Source: Natrinema sp046097095
GTDB lineage: Archaea; Halobacteriota; Halobacteria; Halobacteriales; Natrialbaceae
DNA length: 64,000 nucleotides
Assembly: GCF_046097095.1 (NCBI RefSeq)
Contig: NZ_CP175698.1
Coordinates: 558,001 to 622,000, forward strand
Direction of reading: 5' to 3'
A model generated the notes under the pieces. It was not told the origin of the DNA, did no database searches, and was given only the letters and a program-made list of their open reading frames with translations. Below, one piece after another: positions 41,234 through 50,291 of this stretch. The position numbers and the translations under genes were made by a program. Each line of letters opens with the position of its first letter. Positions within the stretch are counted from its first letter, which is position 1.

Positions 41234-42532
41234 TTACTCTCCGATGCCGCACCAGTCGATAGCCGTCAGCGCGAGCGTCTGTGCCGTTTCGACGAGCGAT
41301 TCGATTTCGACGTACTCGTCGGCTCCGTGGATGTTCGCGCCGCGCGGACCGACCGAGGGACAGGGGATGTCGTAGTAGCGGTTGTAAAATCGCTCGTCAT
41401 TCCCGCCGCTCCCGCCACCGAAGGTCGTTTGTCCGCCGGTGACCGTCTCCGCGTTCTCCCGCGCGACTCGGACGATTTCGTCGTCGGTATCAAGTTCGTG
41501 CGGCGCGGCGTTCCAGCCGAACCACTCGAGTTCGGGCGGGTGCTCGGCCAGCCACTCGTCGTTCTCGGTGACCGCTTGGATGGCCGCTTCCACCTCCGCC
41601 CGTACTTCTTCGCGCGTTTCGCCGGGCGGCCAGCCGATGCGTCCCTCCAAGACCGCGCTGGATGGAACCGTCGAGGGCCAGTCGCCGCCGTCGATAGCGC
41701 CAACGTTTAGATTGGTCTCGTGACCGTCGAGCTTCGGATTCTGCCGGACGGCCGGTTCGTACGAGATACGCGATTTTCGCTTTCGATCGAGTTCGTCGAG
41801 CGCCCGGTAAACCGTCGCCGCGTTCCCGATGGCGTTTACGCCGGCATAGCCTCGAGCCGCGTGTGCCGACGCTCCGGGAACGGTGACTCGGAAATACATG
41901 ACGCCGGCGCTCGCCATCCCGATGTTCGGAAGCCCGGAAGGTTCGGCGATGATCGCCGCATCGGGCCGATACCCTCGCTCGAGGGCGGAGAGTACGCCCC
42001 CGGGGCCGCCGGCCTCCTCTTCGATGGTCGTCTGGAGCGTAAGGTCGCCCGCCAGGTCGATGCCGAGTTCGTCGAGCGCTTCGAAAGCGATGACGATGGA
42101 CGCGACGCCGCCGAGCATGTCGTTGCTTCCGCGCCCGTAGAGGCGGCCGTCTTCGACGGTCGCGGTCCACGGATCGTCGGTCCATTCATCGTCATCGACC
42201 GGAACGACATCGACGTGGCCACTGAGCGTCAGTGAGCGACCGTCGCCGACGCCGTCTTTGGTCGCTGCGACGTTCGGTCGGGCCTCGTATCCATACTCCG
42301 CGTAGGACGACGTCTCGAAAAATCCGGGGTGGTCTCTTAGTTCGTCGGCGTTGGGTTCCCACGTATCGACGTCGAGGCCACGGGAGTCCAACCGCGAAGC
42401 AATGACCTCCTGAGCGGGTTTTTCGTTTCCGGTAACGGGCCGCTGGTCGATGAGTTCACCGAGGAGATCGATGAGGTCGTCGCGTTTGTCCTCGATACGC
42501 TCTTGGAGAATCGTCCTGTCCTCTGCAATCAT
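41234..42532 (-). CDS. M20-family peptidase/deacylase (ArgE/DapE-like), 432 aa
   Basis: Di-zinc hydrolase. Metal-site motifs: LSGHVDVVPVDDDEW, GRGSNDMLGG, TIEEEAGGPG (general base Glu and ligand), then the dimerisation domain with PGASAHAARGYAGVNAI, and HGADEYVEIESL near the end. Relatives are acetylornithine deacetylase, succinyl-diaminopimelate desuccinylase and peptidases; the substrate is undecided. The start at 42532 is chosen because the ATG at 42559 lies inside the TATA-like ACGTATATG. Confidence 0.88.
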   Translation of the reverse strand: MIAEDRTILQERIEDKRDDLIDLLGELIDQRPVTGNEKPAQEVIASRLDSRGLDVDTWEPNADELRDHPGFFETSSYAEYGYEARPNVAATKDGVGDGRSLTLSGHVDVVPVDDDEWTDDPWTATVEDGRLYGRGSNDMLGGVASIVIAFEALDELGIDLAGDLTLQTTIEEEAGGPGGVLSALERGYRPDAAIIAEPSGLPNIGMASAGVMYFRVTVPGASAHAARGYAGVNAIGNAATVYRALDELDRKRKSRISYEPAVRQNPKLDGHETNLNVGAIDGGDWPSTVPSSAVLEGRIGWPPGETREEVRAEVEAAIQAVTENDEWLAEHPPELEWFGWNAAPHELDTDDEIVRVARENAETVTGGQTTFGGGSGGNDERFYNRYYDIPCPSVGPRGANIHGADEYVEIESLVETAQTLALTAIDWCGIGE

Positions 42533-42559
42533 CCATCGTGGTGTGTAATACCACAACAT

Positions 42560-43072
42560 ATACGTCTTTCTCTGCTCGGCACTATCGGTTGAACATCGTC
42601 GCTGGGAACCATATCGAAAATTATCTATTTATCCTTCCTCCGCCATAGTATTGTAGAAACTATACATTATATCCTTGACGTTCGCCGACTGCTACCCCAC
42701 AAGTTTCACCAGCGGTCAACTCGCATTGTAACGTCTGAAACCGCACTTTGATCGGGTTTCGGTCCAGATGGGCGGGGAGTCTCCACACGCTTGATCGAGA
42801 GAGTGAGCGAGAGAGTGAAATGGGATAATCGGAGCTAGTAGCGGAAAATGAGACTCCAGTAGTCAGTTTCTCGGTCACTCTACGTGGGTATGCAGCGGCC
42901 GGAACGGCACTACGCCGTTTACAGACTGCAAAAGCAAACGCGGGCTCGAGTGGTGTCCGATTGCAGTAGACTCCCAAGTCCAGTTCCAGATATTCTTAAC
43001 AGAAATAGTATTTATCTATTCCGTACATAAGTGTTAGATGCTGCAGACTACTTCGTGAGTGTATCGTTTAGC
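42560..43072. other. A/T-rich intergenic region with gene debris
   Basis: About 510 bases of reduced G+C. A plus-strand frame (42829-42969) is open for 46 codons without a start and encodes an Ala-rich peptide (GYAAAGTALRRLQTAKANAG) with unusual codon choice. Minus-strand TATA-like sequences near 42566 serve the M20 gene. An overlapping minus frame is an unlikely gene. Probably decayed accessory DNA. Confidence 0.4.
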
Positions 43073-43074
43073 AG

Positions 43075-43098
43075 GCGCAAAACCCACAACGTAGGTCG
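43075..43098. other. Terminal hairpin resembling an IS200/IS605-type end, or a terminator
   Basis: An 8-9 bp stem ACCCACAAC/GTCGTGGGT with loop GTAG (one A-C mismatch), followed by GAATGTCAC, lies just after the stop of the 43109 gene. This hairpin-plus-tail resembles the right end of haloarchaeal IS200/IS605 elements; no transposase is present. It could also simply terminate transcription from the minus strand. Confidence 0.4.
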
Positions 43099-43108
43099 TG
43101 GGTGAATG

Positions 43109-43741
43109 TCACCCGACGAGGTTCTGAAGCGTCAGAACGACGAAGAGCAGAATCACCGCTTCGGAGATGAGCCAGGAGTTGTCGTTCATCCAGTCGCGAA
43201 TCCCCGGGAGGGCGGCTTCCGCTCGCTCGCCCAGTACGAACAGGCTGAGCGACGGAAACGCTAGGATTAACAGCGTGAGCAGGACGAATCCGGCCGCGTC
43301 CGTGACCGGGTCGCCGTTCGCCGCGAGGTAGGTGCCGACGCTCGTCGAGGTGACGATGTCGGTCGGAAAAAAGCCTAATAGGAGAAATCCCAGTCGAAAC
43401 GAGAACTGCGGCGTCGCGGTGGTCAGTTTTCCCATCCACGCCGGTGGGTCTGATACGTTTCGCTTTCGGTAGGTATCCACCGCTGCGTAGACGAGGAGGA
43501 CGAGGACGGTGAGGTAAAGTAGTTGCTTTGCGCTTGCACCGAACAGGCTGCCGCCGCCACCGAGACTGTTCCCGACGAGGTACGCGATGACGACGACGAG
43601 ACTGATCGAGAGAGATGCACCGAAGACGTACGCCGTCGAGTTCGCTCGCCACTGGTCGCTCGTAGCGAGGAAGATTGGAGTGAGTATCTGTGGCCTCGCT
43701 ATCATCACGATGGCCAGCGGCAGAACCTCCAGGAGACTCAC
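43109..43741 (-). CDS. GAP/LysE-like membrane protein, 210 aa
   Basis: Six predicted membrane helices (about 5-27, 37-58, 70-88, 112-132, 145-167 and 188-208). Order and length resemble the GAP (Sap, sulfolipid-addressing) family related to LysE exporters: PLAIVMIARPQILTPIFLA, then LGFLLLGFFPTDIVTSTSVGTYL. Start is a GTG that overlaps the stop of a 27-codon ORF (GTGA). Substrate unknown. Confidence 0.78.
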   Translation of the reverse strand: MSLLEVLPLAIVMIARPQILTPIFLATSDQWRANSTAYVFGASLSISLVVVIAYLVGNSLGGGGSLFGASAKQLLYLTVLVLLVYAAVDTYRKRNVSDPPAWMGKLTTATPQFSFRLGFLLLGFFPTDIVTSTSVGTYLAANGDPVTDAAGFVLLTLLILAFPSLSLFVLGERAEAALPGIRDWMNDNSWLISEAVILLFVVLTLQNLVG

Positions 43742-43821
43742 GGTTCGTACTCGCCGTGGGCTGATTCGGTCCGTCGAACGACCCTTCCGTTTTCGTGAAC
43801 GCGTACATCGTACACCATCAT
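43738..43821 (-). CDS. 27-residue ORF translationally coupled to the GAP-family gene
   Basis: Starts at tandem ATG codons (43821 and 43818) about 40 bases after a minus-strand A/T-rich TATA-like ACCAATACTAATTG, and its TGA overlaps the GTG start of the next gene by four bases. The peptide begins MMVYDVRVHENGRVVRRTES and is polar with no membrane segment. Position and overlap suggest it is translated; it may be a leader peptide or a small protein. Confidence 0.45.
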   Translation of the reverse strand: MMVYDVRVHENGRVVRRTESAHGEYEP

Positions 43822-43879
43822 TGTGCCTCGATCGCGGACTAGTACGCCGGGAAACGCAATTAGTATTGGTGTAGTAACA

Positions 43880-45091
43880 CTATCTCTCTGCTTGCCCAGT
43901 TCCGATGTCGGTCCGGTCTCCCTCGGACGAGGTGACGTCCTCCCAGCTGCCGACGTTCTCAGCGAACTCGTCGAGCGTGTGCTCGAGTTCGACATCGACG
44001 CGCTCGCGCTCGGGATCGGCCAGCACCGGAAGGATCAGCCGGACGAACGTCACGATGAATACCATCAGGAACGGGCCGAGGAAGATACCCGACCAGCCGA
44101 ACAACGGCGGACCGAACAGATAGGCGAACATGACGAGCCCGGTGTTGAGTAGTCGCCCGGAGAGGAACGGCCGGATGTAGGTTCGCACGAGGTTGTCGAA
44201 CGCGACGATCATAACCGCGAGAAACGCAAGCGGGAACCAGAGGAGTCGCGGATCGACCGTCGCCGCCTGAACTGCAAGCGTCCCGGCGATCACGAAGTAG
44301 ACGACAGAGCGGCCGACGAGCGGGACGAGCGTGAACAGACCTGTGACGACGGCGAACAACACCGCCGAAGGGATCGCCAGTCCGCCGGGCGCGACGACGT
44401 TAAACAGCGTGTAGATGATCGCCGAGAGGACGATGACCGCGAAGATCGTCATCGTGTAGCCGAAGTAGATCGACCCCAGTCCGCGATCGATGGCCGAGAG
44501 GTACTCGGTCGCCAGGCTGTCCTCGCCGAACACGTTCGATTCGAACCAGTCGGCGATGTCGCGGTCGCTGACCAACAGGAAAAACGCGATCAGCAGCGAG
44601 ATGAACATGTTGAACAACACCGCGCCGAGAGCGCCAATCGCCTGCCCGACGGAACCGAGCATGGTCTGGACCGACGGGTTCTGGATCAGAACGACCGTCG
44701 TGTCGTACACCTCTGCGGGGGTGTTCGGGAGGTCCGTGATCCGAACCGGTAGCTGTGCGAGGATTCCCTCGACCGGTAGGTTCGCGACTGCGGTCACCAG
44801 TTGCTCGAGCGCGACGAACAAAATCGCACCGATCACCACCACGATCGGGACGACGATCAGAAGCAGCGTCAGTGCCGCGACGAGCGTCGGCGAGGCGATG
44901 CGCCGCTCGAGTCGCCGCGTGATGGGCCGTGCGACGTAGTAGACGAACAGTCCGAAGACGAGCCACGGGAGATAGCGGTCAACGACGAGTCCCAACACGG
45001 CCAGTAACGCAGCGCCCAGAATCCACCATCCGAGGCGTTCGCGGGCCGCCCAGACGCGGACGTTCCGGATCGGTGAGTCAGGGTCGTTCAT
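43880..45091 (-). CDS. AI-2E family (YdiK/TqsA/PerM) membrane transporter, 403 aa
   Basis: About eight membrane helices. Motifs: LPWLVFGLFVYYVARPITRRLERR, a long central amphipathic part (about 80-190), and SLLIAFFLLVSDRDIADWFE. The last part includes FDNLVRTYIRPFLSGRLLNTG and LFGWSGIFLGPFLMVFI, typical of this family. The charged C-terminal tail is a cytoplasmic extension. Members export metabolites or ions; in haloarchaea a Na+/H+ antiport role has been proposed for relatives. Start set at 45091 (MNDPDSPIRN). Confidence 0.85.
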   Translation of the reverse strand: MNDPDSPIRNVRVWAARERLGWWILGAALLAVLGLVVDRYLPWLVFGLFVYYVARPITRRLERRIASPTLVAALTLLLIVVPIVVVIGAILFVALEQLVTAVANLPVEGILAQLPVRITDLPNTPAEVYDTTVVLIQNPSVQTMLGSVGQAIGALGAVLFNMFISLLIAFFLLVSDRDIADWFESNVFGEDSLATEYLSAIDRGLGSIYFGYTMTIFAVIVLSAIIYTLFNVVAPGGLAIPSAVLFAVVTGLFTLVPLVGRSVVYFVIAGTLAVQAATVDPRLLWFPLAFLAVMIVAFDNLVRTYIRPFLSGRLLNTGLVMFAYLFGPPLFGWSGIFLGPFLMVFIVTFVRLILPVLADPERERVDVELEHTLDEFAENVGSWEDVTSSEGDRTDIGTGQAER

Positions 45092-45240
45092 AGGTACTGT
45101 TACCACAGTGGCGGTATTGACGAATTCGTCATCTCACACTGAATTACCGGGAAACGAGCGGTCGAGGGCGACGTAGCCGTGTTCGGTCGGAACGTCTGTT
45201 CGCGTTCACGCTTTAAGCACGGCGGCACCGTACCGGCGGT

Positions 45241-46560
45241 ATGCGGCTCGTTCAGGTGCTGATTCCGGACGGCAACCGTCGATCGGTCATAGAGACGTTA
45301 GACGACCGAGAGATCGATTACGCCGTATTCGAAGAGACCGGCCGCGGTGACTTCGAGGCGCTGGTCCAGTTCCCGGTGCCGCCGACCGGCGTCGAACCCG
45401 TCCTCGAGGACCTGCGGGCCGCCGGCGTCAGCGAGAGTGCGTACACGATCGTCCTTCCGACCGAGACCGTCGTTTCCGAGCGGCTCGAGGCGTTGCAGGC
45501 GCTCTATCCCGGTGATCGCCTCTCGCGGGAGGAGTTGAAGGCGAACGCACAGAGCCTCGCGCCGGAACTGTCGACGTATTTCGCGTTCATCGTTTTGAGC
45601 ACCGTCATCGCGACGGGAGGACTGTTGCTCAATTCCACAGCCACCATCATCGGTGCGATGGTCGTCGCGCCGTTGATGGGACCGGCGATCACCGCAAGCG
45701 CCGGCAGCGTTCTCGCCGATCGTGACCTCGCGACGCGGGGCATCGCACTGCAGGTCGCCGGCCTGCTGTTGGCGGTCGCCGTCGCCGCCGCGCTCGGTGC
45801 GTTACTGAAAGGATCGGTGATCGTCCCACCGGGGACCGACATTCGGACGATCCCGCAGGTCGCCGAGCGGACGAGTCCGAACTTCCTCGCTCTGTTCATC
45901 GCCTTTGGCTCGGGGATCGCCGGCGCGATCAGCGTCTCGCGCGGGTCGGGGTCGACGCTGGTAGGCGTCGCGATCGCGGTCGCGCTCATTCCACCCGCAG
46001 GCACGGCGGGACTGGGCATCGCCTGGGGATTCGGAGGAGTGGCCGCGAGCGCCTCGGTGCTGGTGTTGGTCAACCTCCTGTCGATCAATCTCTCTGCGCT
46101 CGCGATCTTCTGGTTCAGCGGCTACCGACCCGAACTGCCGGACCAACGGAAGACCGTGCACACAGCGGTACGCAGACGTGGTGCGATCCTCGTCGTCGCG
46201 CTCGTCGGACTGTCGGTCGTGCTCGGACTGGTCACGTTCGCCTCGTACCAGACGACGACGTTCGAACATCAGGCCACCGTGGAAACGGAGCGGTTCTTCG
46301 ACGACGCCGTCCCCTTGGGGTACGAACTTGAGTCCGTGGCGGTGGACTACGACTCACAGGACGTCCTCCTCGGAAACGACCCGACCGTCTCGGTCGTCGT
46401 CGGACAGTCGAACGCCACAGCCGTTCCGCCGGACTTCGCAGATCGTCTCGATCGTCACCTCGAGGACACAACCGGTGAGAATGTCGGCGTACGAGTCGGG
46501 TTCGTCGTCGCTCAGGAGTCCGAACCGATCCCCGTGACGACCGGGACGCACATGCCGTAG
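45241..46560 (+). CDS. DUF389 (TIGR00341-type) membrane protein, 439 aa
   Basis: The N-terminal soluble domain (about 1-95; MRLVQVLIPDGNRRSVIETL) is followed by a six-helix DUF389 region (about 105-345): YFAFIVLSTVIATGGLLLNSTATIIGAMVVAPLMGPA is split across two helices, GSGIAGAISVSRG and ALIPPAGTAGLGIAWG are typical. The C-terminal part (about 345-439) is extracytoplasmic or soluble. Function unknown. Divergent from the AI-2E gene. Confidence 0.85.
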   Translation: MRLVQVLIPDGNRRSVIETLDDREIDYAVFEETGRGDFEALVQFPVPPTGVEPVLEDLRAAGVSESAYTIVLPTETVVSERLEALQALYPGDRLSREELKANAQSLAPELSTYFAFIVLSTVIATGGLLLNSTATIIGAMVVAPLMGPAITASAGSVLADRDLATRGIALQVAGLLLAVAVAAALGALLKGSVIVPPGTDIRTIPQVAERTSPNFLALFIAFGSGIAGAISVSRGSGSTLVGVAIAVALIPPAGTAGLGIAWGFGGVAASASVLVLVNLLSINLSALAIFWFSGYRPELPDQRKTVHTAVRRRGAILVVALVGLSVVLGLVTFASYQTTTFEHQATVETERFFDDAVPLGYELESVAVDYDSQDVLLGNDPTVSVVVGQSNATAVPPDFADRLDRHLEDTTGENVGVRVGFVVAQESEPIPVTTGTHMP

Positions 46561-46875
46561 AACATATTACGACGCCAGGAGAAACCGGATATCCGAATCG
46601 AGCCTCTCATGTCCCCGACTCTTTCATGCCTCTCAAAAACTGGCGAAAAGCTGGTCTTTCAAATCGGCGTACCGATCCGAGTACTTGCGCCGAGGGTCCA
46701 TTTCGGTACACTTCGATTGCGGCTGGTCGGGCACTCGTAGTAACGGCAGTTTCATTCATACCCTACACATGGTTGTTCTACAATACTTCTAGTGAGGGTC
46801 CGGTCAGAGCGATCGTACTGTCCGTCTTCCGTGAGATGAGGTTTATATCCTATGACAGCGTACTTATGATTGGTC
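46561..46875. other. Intergenic region before the DUF5518 gene, about 315 bases
   Basis: A/T-richer than average and gene-free. A good TATA-like GTTTATATCC (near 46840-46849) lies about 30 bases before the next ATG, giving a near-leaderless transcript. Otherwise no repeat or hairpin stands out. Confidence 0.55.
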
Positions 46876-47280
46876 ATGAACATCAAGTGGTCAGCAGTTG
46901 TAATCGGATTCGTAGTGACGCTCGTACTCGGGTTCATCAGCGGTATCCTCTACGTGGGATCGGAAGCATCGGCCGTGGTCCTGTACTGGGGTACCATCGG
47001 TGTTCTCGGGGGCCTTACCGCCGGCTACCTCGTTGGTGGAACGATGACGTCCGGTGCGCTCCACGGCGGTCTCGCGACCGTCTTCGGATCGCTTCTCCTG
47101 TTAGCCGTTGCGGCGTTTACGACGCTCCTGTTCGCGGGCGTCGTCCCGACGTTCGGCGTGGTCGCCTTCGGCTTGCTCATGCTCGCGTTCTACGCCATCC
47201 CCGGCGTGCTCGGTGGCGCGATCGGATCGTGGGCCAAGGGCCGCCGGACCACCGAGGAGATGGTCGGTACGCGGGCCTGA
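46876..47280 (+). CDS. DUF5518-type small membrane protein, 134 aa
   Basis: Four hydrophobic helices (about 4-24, 32-52, 62-85 and 90-114) rich in Gly, Ala and Val. The glycine pattern (SGILYVGSEASAVVLYWG, GGLTAGYLVGGTMTSGALHGG) resembles haloarchaeal DUF5518 proteins, whose role is unknown. The ATG is preceded by TTGGTC, so I set the start at 46876 rather than the upstream TTG. Convergent with the UspA gene. Confidence 0.75.
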   Translation: MNIKWSAVVIGFVVTLVLGFISGILYVGSEASAVVLYWGTIGVLGGLTAGYLVGGTMTSGALHGGLATVFGSLLLLAVAAFTTLLFAGVVPTFGVVAFGLLMLAFYAIPGVLGGAIGSWAKGRRTTEEMVGTRA

Positions 47281-47411
47281 CCGACTACCGGACACCACCC
47301 TTTTTATATCGACGCGTAGCAGCCGTTCTTCCAACGAATCACATCGGCTCCGCTCGACCGTGGACTCCCCCGGTCCGATCGTCTCTCAGTCGGGACCGCG
47401 GGGCGGATTGC

Positions 47412-47849
47412 TCAGGCGGTGAACACGGGGATCTCGAGCGAGCCGACTACTCGGTTCGTAATTGAGCCGATCAGCGGCTTATCGGGGTCCGAACGCCCGC
47501 GTTTACCCATGACGACGAGATCGATATCGTGTTCGTCGACGTACTCGAGGATGGCCTCGACGGGCGTGTTCGCCTTGACCGTCGTAACGCAGTCGACTCC
47601 GGCGTCCGCCGCGAGGTCGTCGATCTCCGAGACGAACGTGTGGCCCTTTTTCTCGAGGCGACGCCGCGTCTGCGCGATGTCGCTCGGGACCGCGACGTAG
47701 TCGGCATCGCCCATGTCCATCGCGTACAGCGCGTGGAGGGTCGCGTCGTTTCGTCGTGCGAACGCGATCGCCTGCGCGGCCCCATCACGGGCGGCTTTGC
47801 TACCGTCTGTTGGAACGAGGATGTCATCGAATTCCTGTGGATTGTCCAT
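47412..47849 (-). CDS. Universal stress protein (UspA family), 145 aa
   Basis: Rossmann-like UspA fold with N-terminal FDDILVPTDGSKAARDGAAQAI and the ATP-binding motif MGKRGRSDPDKPLIGS of type G-x2-G-x9-G-S. ATP binding is therefore expected. The start at 47849 (MDNPQEFDD) is chosen because conservation begins there. One of three UspA proteins in this window. Confidence 0.9.
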   Translation of the reverse strand: MDNPQEFDDILVPTDGSKAARDGAAQAIAFARRNDATLHALYAMDMGDADYVAVPSDIAQTRRRLEKKGHTFVSEIDDLAADAGVDCVTTVKANTPVEAILEYVDEHDIDLVVMGKRGRSDPDKPLIGSITNRVVGSLEIPVFTA

Positions 47850-48068
47850 AGGGAACACACTACGCCAAAGTAGGTGATTCTTGCCCCCACTTTCGAGGCC
47901 GCCGCCAGTCAAACCGTCAACATCGGATCATGTGGGTGCTCAGCCTCCAACGACTGCCGGGCGCGAATTAGCGGTCCGTCTCGGTCTGCCGTCGGCGTCA
48001 GCGAAGTCGCTCTCACCGTCCGTACACGGCGGGTAGCCTTTTTTGCACTCCTCGGTGAGCGTCAGGAC

Positions 48069-48551
48069 ATGTCAGTCGACGAATTACAAGCGTACGGGCT
48101 GGAGAAGATGAACGATACCGAAATTCGAAGTTTCCTGTCGACCCAGAACACGGGCGTTCTCGGTCTCCCGGAGGAGGACGCCCCGTATCTCCTTCCGCTG
48201 ACGTACGGTTACGACGGCGAGACGCGGCTCTACTTTACGTTCCTCCTCGGCACTAGCAGCCGGAAGCGAGCGTTGAGCCAGGCGGCGGACACCGCGAGCT
48301 TCCTCGTCTTCAAGGTCGACACGATGTACAACTGGGAGAGCACCCTCCTGCGAGGGTCGATTACCGAGGTCTCCGAAACGGAGTGGGACTCGCTCGAGGA
48401 GGTTCTCAGCGAGACGTGGCGGCCAGAACTGTTCGACACGGTGACTCTCTCGGGCGAGGTCTCCGTCTACGAGTTCGAAATCGACGAGCAGACGGGGATC
48501 AAACATCAGGGGCTGCCACCCGCGTTCCAAACGACGGACGAATCGCAGTGA
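48069..48551 (+). CDS. Pyridoxamine 5'-phosphate oxidase-like flavin/F420-binding protein, 160 aa
   Basis: Split beta-barrel of the PPOX family. The pattern MNDTEIRSFLSTQNTGVLGLPEEDAPYLLPLTYGYDG, split around the FMN-binding strand, and LYFTFLLGTSSRKRALSQAADTASFLVFKVD are typical of haloarchaeal members. It probably binds FMN or F420 and acts as a small reductase. Start set at 48069 (MSVDELQAYGL), where the family begins. Confidence 0.8.
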   Translation: MSVDELQAYGLEKMNDTEIRSFLSTQNTGVLGLPEEDAPYLLPLTYGYDGETRLYFTFLLGTSSRKRALSQAADTASFLVFKVDTMYNWESTLLRGSITEVSETEWDSLEEVLSETWRPELFDTVTLSGEVSVYEFEIDEQTGIKHQGLPPAFQTTDESQ

Positions 48552-48802
48552 CTGAGCGGCGGGCGCTCCACGACGGGGACCTACAGCCGAGAACCGACCG
48601 GGCGCGGAACCCTCGAGCGTGACCCAGATCGGTTCACGTCCACTTTCACCGCGCTTGGCTCCCGCTTACCTTCGATCCGACCGTTCATAGCGGCGTGACT
48701 CGCGGTGCGCTCCCGACGGCGCGACCGCGAGCGGAAGACCCCGGTCGGCGGACCGCGGATCGTTCCCGCGGCGGGGCTTCGGGCGACCACCCGACACACA
48801 CC

Positions 48803-49378
48803 ATGCCCGACGAAACGACAGCCACGGACGGCGGATCGACAAGCAAGTACGCCGGCAACCCGGACGGCGAGCGATTCACGAAGATTCGCACTGCCGAGTA
48901 CGACCGCGTCAACGAGTTCCTCAAAGAGCGGACCGCGTTCACCGCTCGAGAGTGGGCGATCGCCCGCGCCTGTCAGGACTTCCGCACTCCGACGGGCGTG
49001 CCGATGGAAACGGTCGGCGAGCACCTCCCCGAGATCGTCCCGTTTATGGAGGAGACGTACTCGGGACAGTCGGTCGGCAGCGCGAAACACCGCTTCGACG
49101 AGAAGGTACAACGGGCCGCGAACACGATGCTGTACGGAGCACTCTCCGGGTTCTACACGGCCGACGAACTCGACGAGATCCTCTACGAGGCCGTCGAGAC
49201 GGCGACGCTCCTGATCGAAACGGAAGGCGGCACGCTCGACCTTGAGACGGAACAGCGCGTCGAGTCGCAACTCGCCGCGTCCATGCACGACGTCCGCGCG
49301 ACGAGCCGGGAGGTAGCGGCCGAACTCGCGGCCGAGGGCGAGTCCGATGGGGCTGCGGACGCCGAGAGCGAGGACTGA
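48803..49378 (+). CDS. DUF5806-type haloarchaeal protein, 191 aa
   Basis: Acidic, soluble helical protein. The centre (KIRTAEYDRVNEFLKERTAF, AREWAIARACQDFRTPTGVPMETVGEHLPEIVP) is the conserved part and resembles a helix-turn-helix region. The ends are acidic and disordered. No function is known. Start set at 48803. Not obviously in an operon. Confidence 0.65.
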   Translation: MPDETTATDGGSTSKYAGNPDGERFTKIRTAEYDRVNEFLKERTAFTAREWAIARACQDFRTPTGVPMETVGEHLPEIVPFMEETYSGQSVGSAKHRFDEKVQRAANTMLYGALSGFYTADELDEILYEAVETATLLIETEGGTLDLETEQRVESQLAASMHDVRATSREVAAELAAEGESDGAADAESED

Positions 49379-49505
49379 CCGGCGCTCGAGAGCGACGCAC
49401 TCGCGACTCGACCTCGCGACGTGACCGACCGGCAATGCCGCGGTGCGCGCTCGCCGCATCTTGCCGCCCATACGCCTATGTGTCGAGCGAGCGTAGCGTG
49501 CGCTG

Positions 49506-50261
49506 ATGACGACGAATACCCCCGACGCGACGTTTCACCGCTCGACGGATCTCGACGCGGAGACCCCGACGCTGATCGAGGGGTTGCCGGGGCACGGCCT
49601 GGTTGCCTCGATCGCCGTCGATCAGATCACCGAACAACTGGAACTCGAGCAATACGGTGCGATTCGGTCGGCTTCCCTGCCGTCCGTCGCGTCGTTCGCG
49701 GACGGGCTCGTCCAGGACGCGGTACGCGTCTACGGGGGGACGGATCCCGACATCATGACGCTCCAGAGCGACGTGCCGATCCCGGAGGAGGCGTTCGACG
49801 ATCTGGGTCGGTGCGTGCTGACAGACCTCGCCGACGATGTCGGCCGGGCGATTTTCCTGGCCGGTGCCCCCGCCCAGTCGGAGGAGCAACAGGGAGATGT
49901 CGTCGGCGTCGCAACGACCGAGGCGTTGCGGGCCGAACTCGAGGCGGCCGATATCGAGATCGCGGACGACTCCGGTGCCGTCGGCGGGGTCACCGGGGCA
50001 CTCGTGACCGCGTGCTACCAGGCCGACGTGCCGGCAGCGCTGTTGCTCGTGCGGGCGAATCCGCGCCTTCCGGACCCGGCCGCGGCGCGGTCGGTGATCG
50101 AGAACGCGCTCGAGCCGCTCGTCGACTTCGACATCGACACCGACGGACTCCGCGAGCAAGCGGCGGAGATTCAAAACCAGAAACAACAGATCGCACAGCA
50201 GGTCCAGCAGTCACAGGGTCAGCAAGACGAGTCCGCGCAGGTACGGGGAATGTTCCGATAA
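49506..50261 (+). CDS. PAC2-family protein (proteasome-assembly-chaperone-like), 251 aa
   Basis: The N-terminal part ETPTLIEGLPGHGLVASIAVDQI and the segment FLAGAPAQSEEQQGDVVGVATTEALRA fit the PAC2 fold (archaeal PbaB-type homologues of proteasome assembly chaperones). The C-terminal 45 residues are Gln-rich and coiled (EIQNQKQQIAQQVQQSQGQQ), likely for oligomerisation. Cytoplasmic. Confidence 0.85.
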   Translation: MTTNTPDATFHRSTDLDAETPTLIEGLPGHGLVASIAVDQITEQLELEQYGAIRSASLPSVASFADGLVQDAVRVYGGTDPDIMTLQSDVPIPEEAFDDLGRCVLTDLADDVGRAIFLAGAPAQSEEQQGDVVGVATTEALRAELEAADIEIADDSGAVGGVTGALVTACYQADVPAALLLVRANPRLPDPAAARSVIENALEPLVDFDIDTDGLREQAAEIQNQKQQIAQQVQQSQGQQDESAQVRGMFR

Positions 50262-50291
50262 GCGTCTGCCAGTCGGTTACTGCAGCAGCGT

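Noticed and set aside
42689..42741. Fragments resembling a haloarchaeal CRISPR repeat (GTTTCAGACG and CTTGTGGGGTAGCAG on the minus strand)
   Set aside because: The two pieces are interrupted and misspaced, only one of each occurs, and there are no spacers or cas genes.
42660..42977. Minus-strand 105-codon frame in the A/T-rich gap
   Set aside because: Composition and codon use do not fit a haloarchaeal gene, no promoter or family signal; a different, start-less plus frame in the same place looks more like gene debris.
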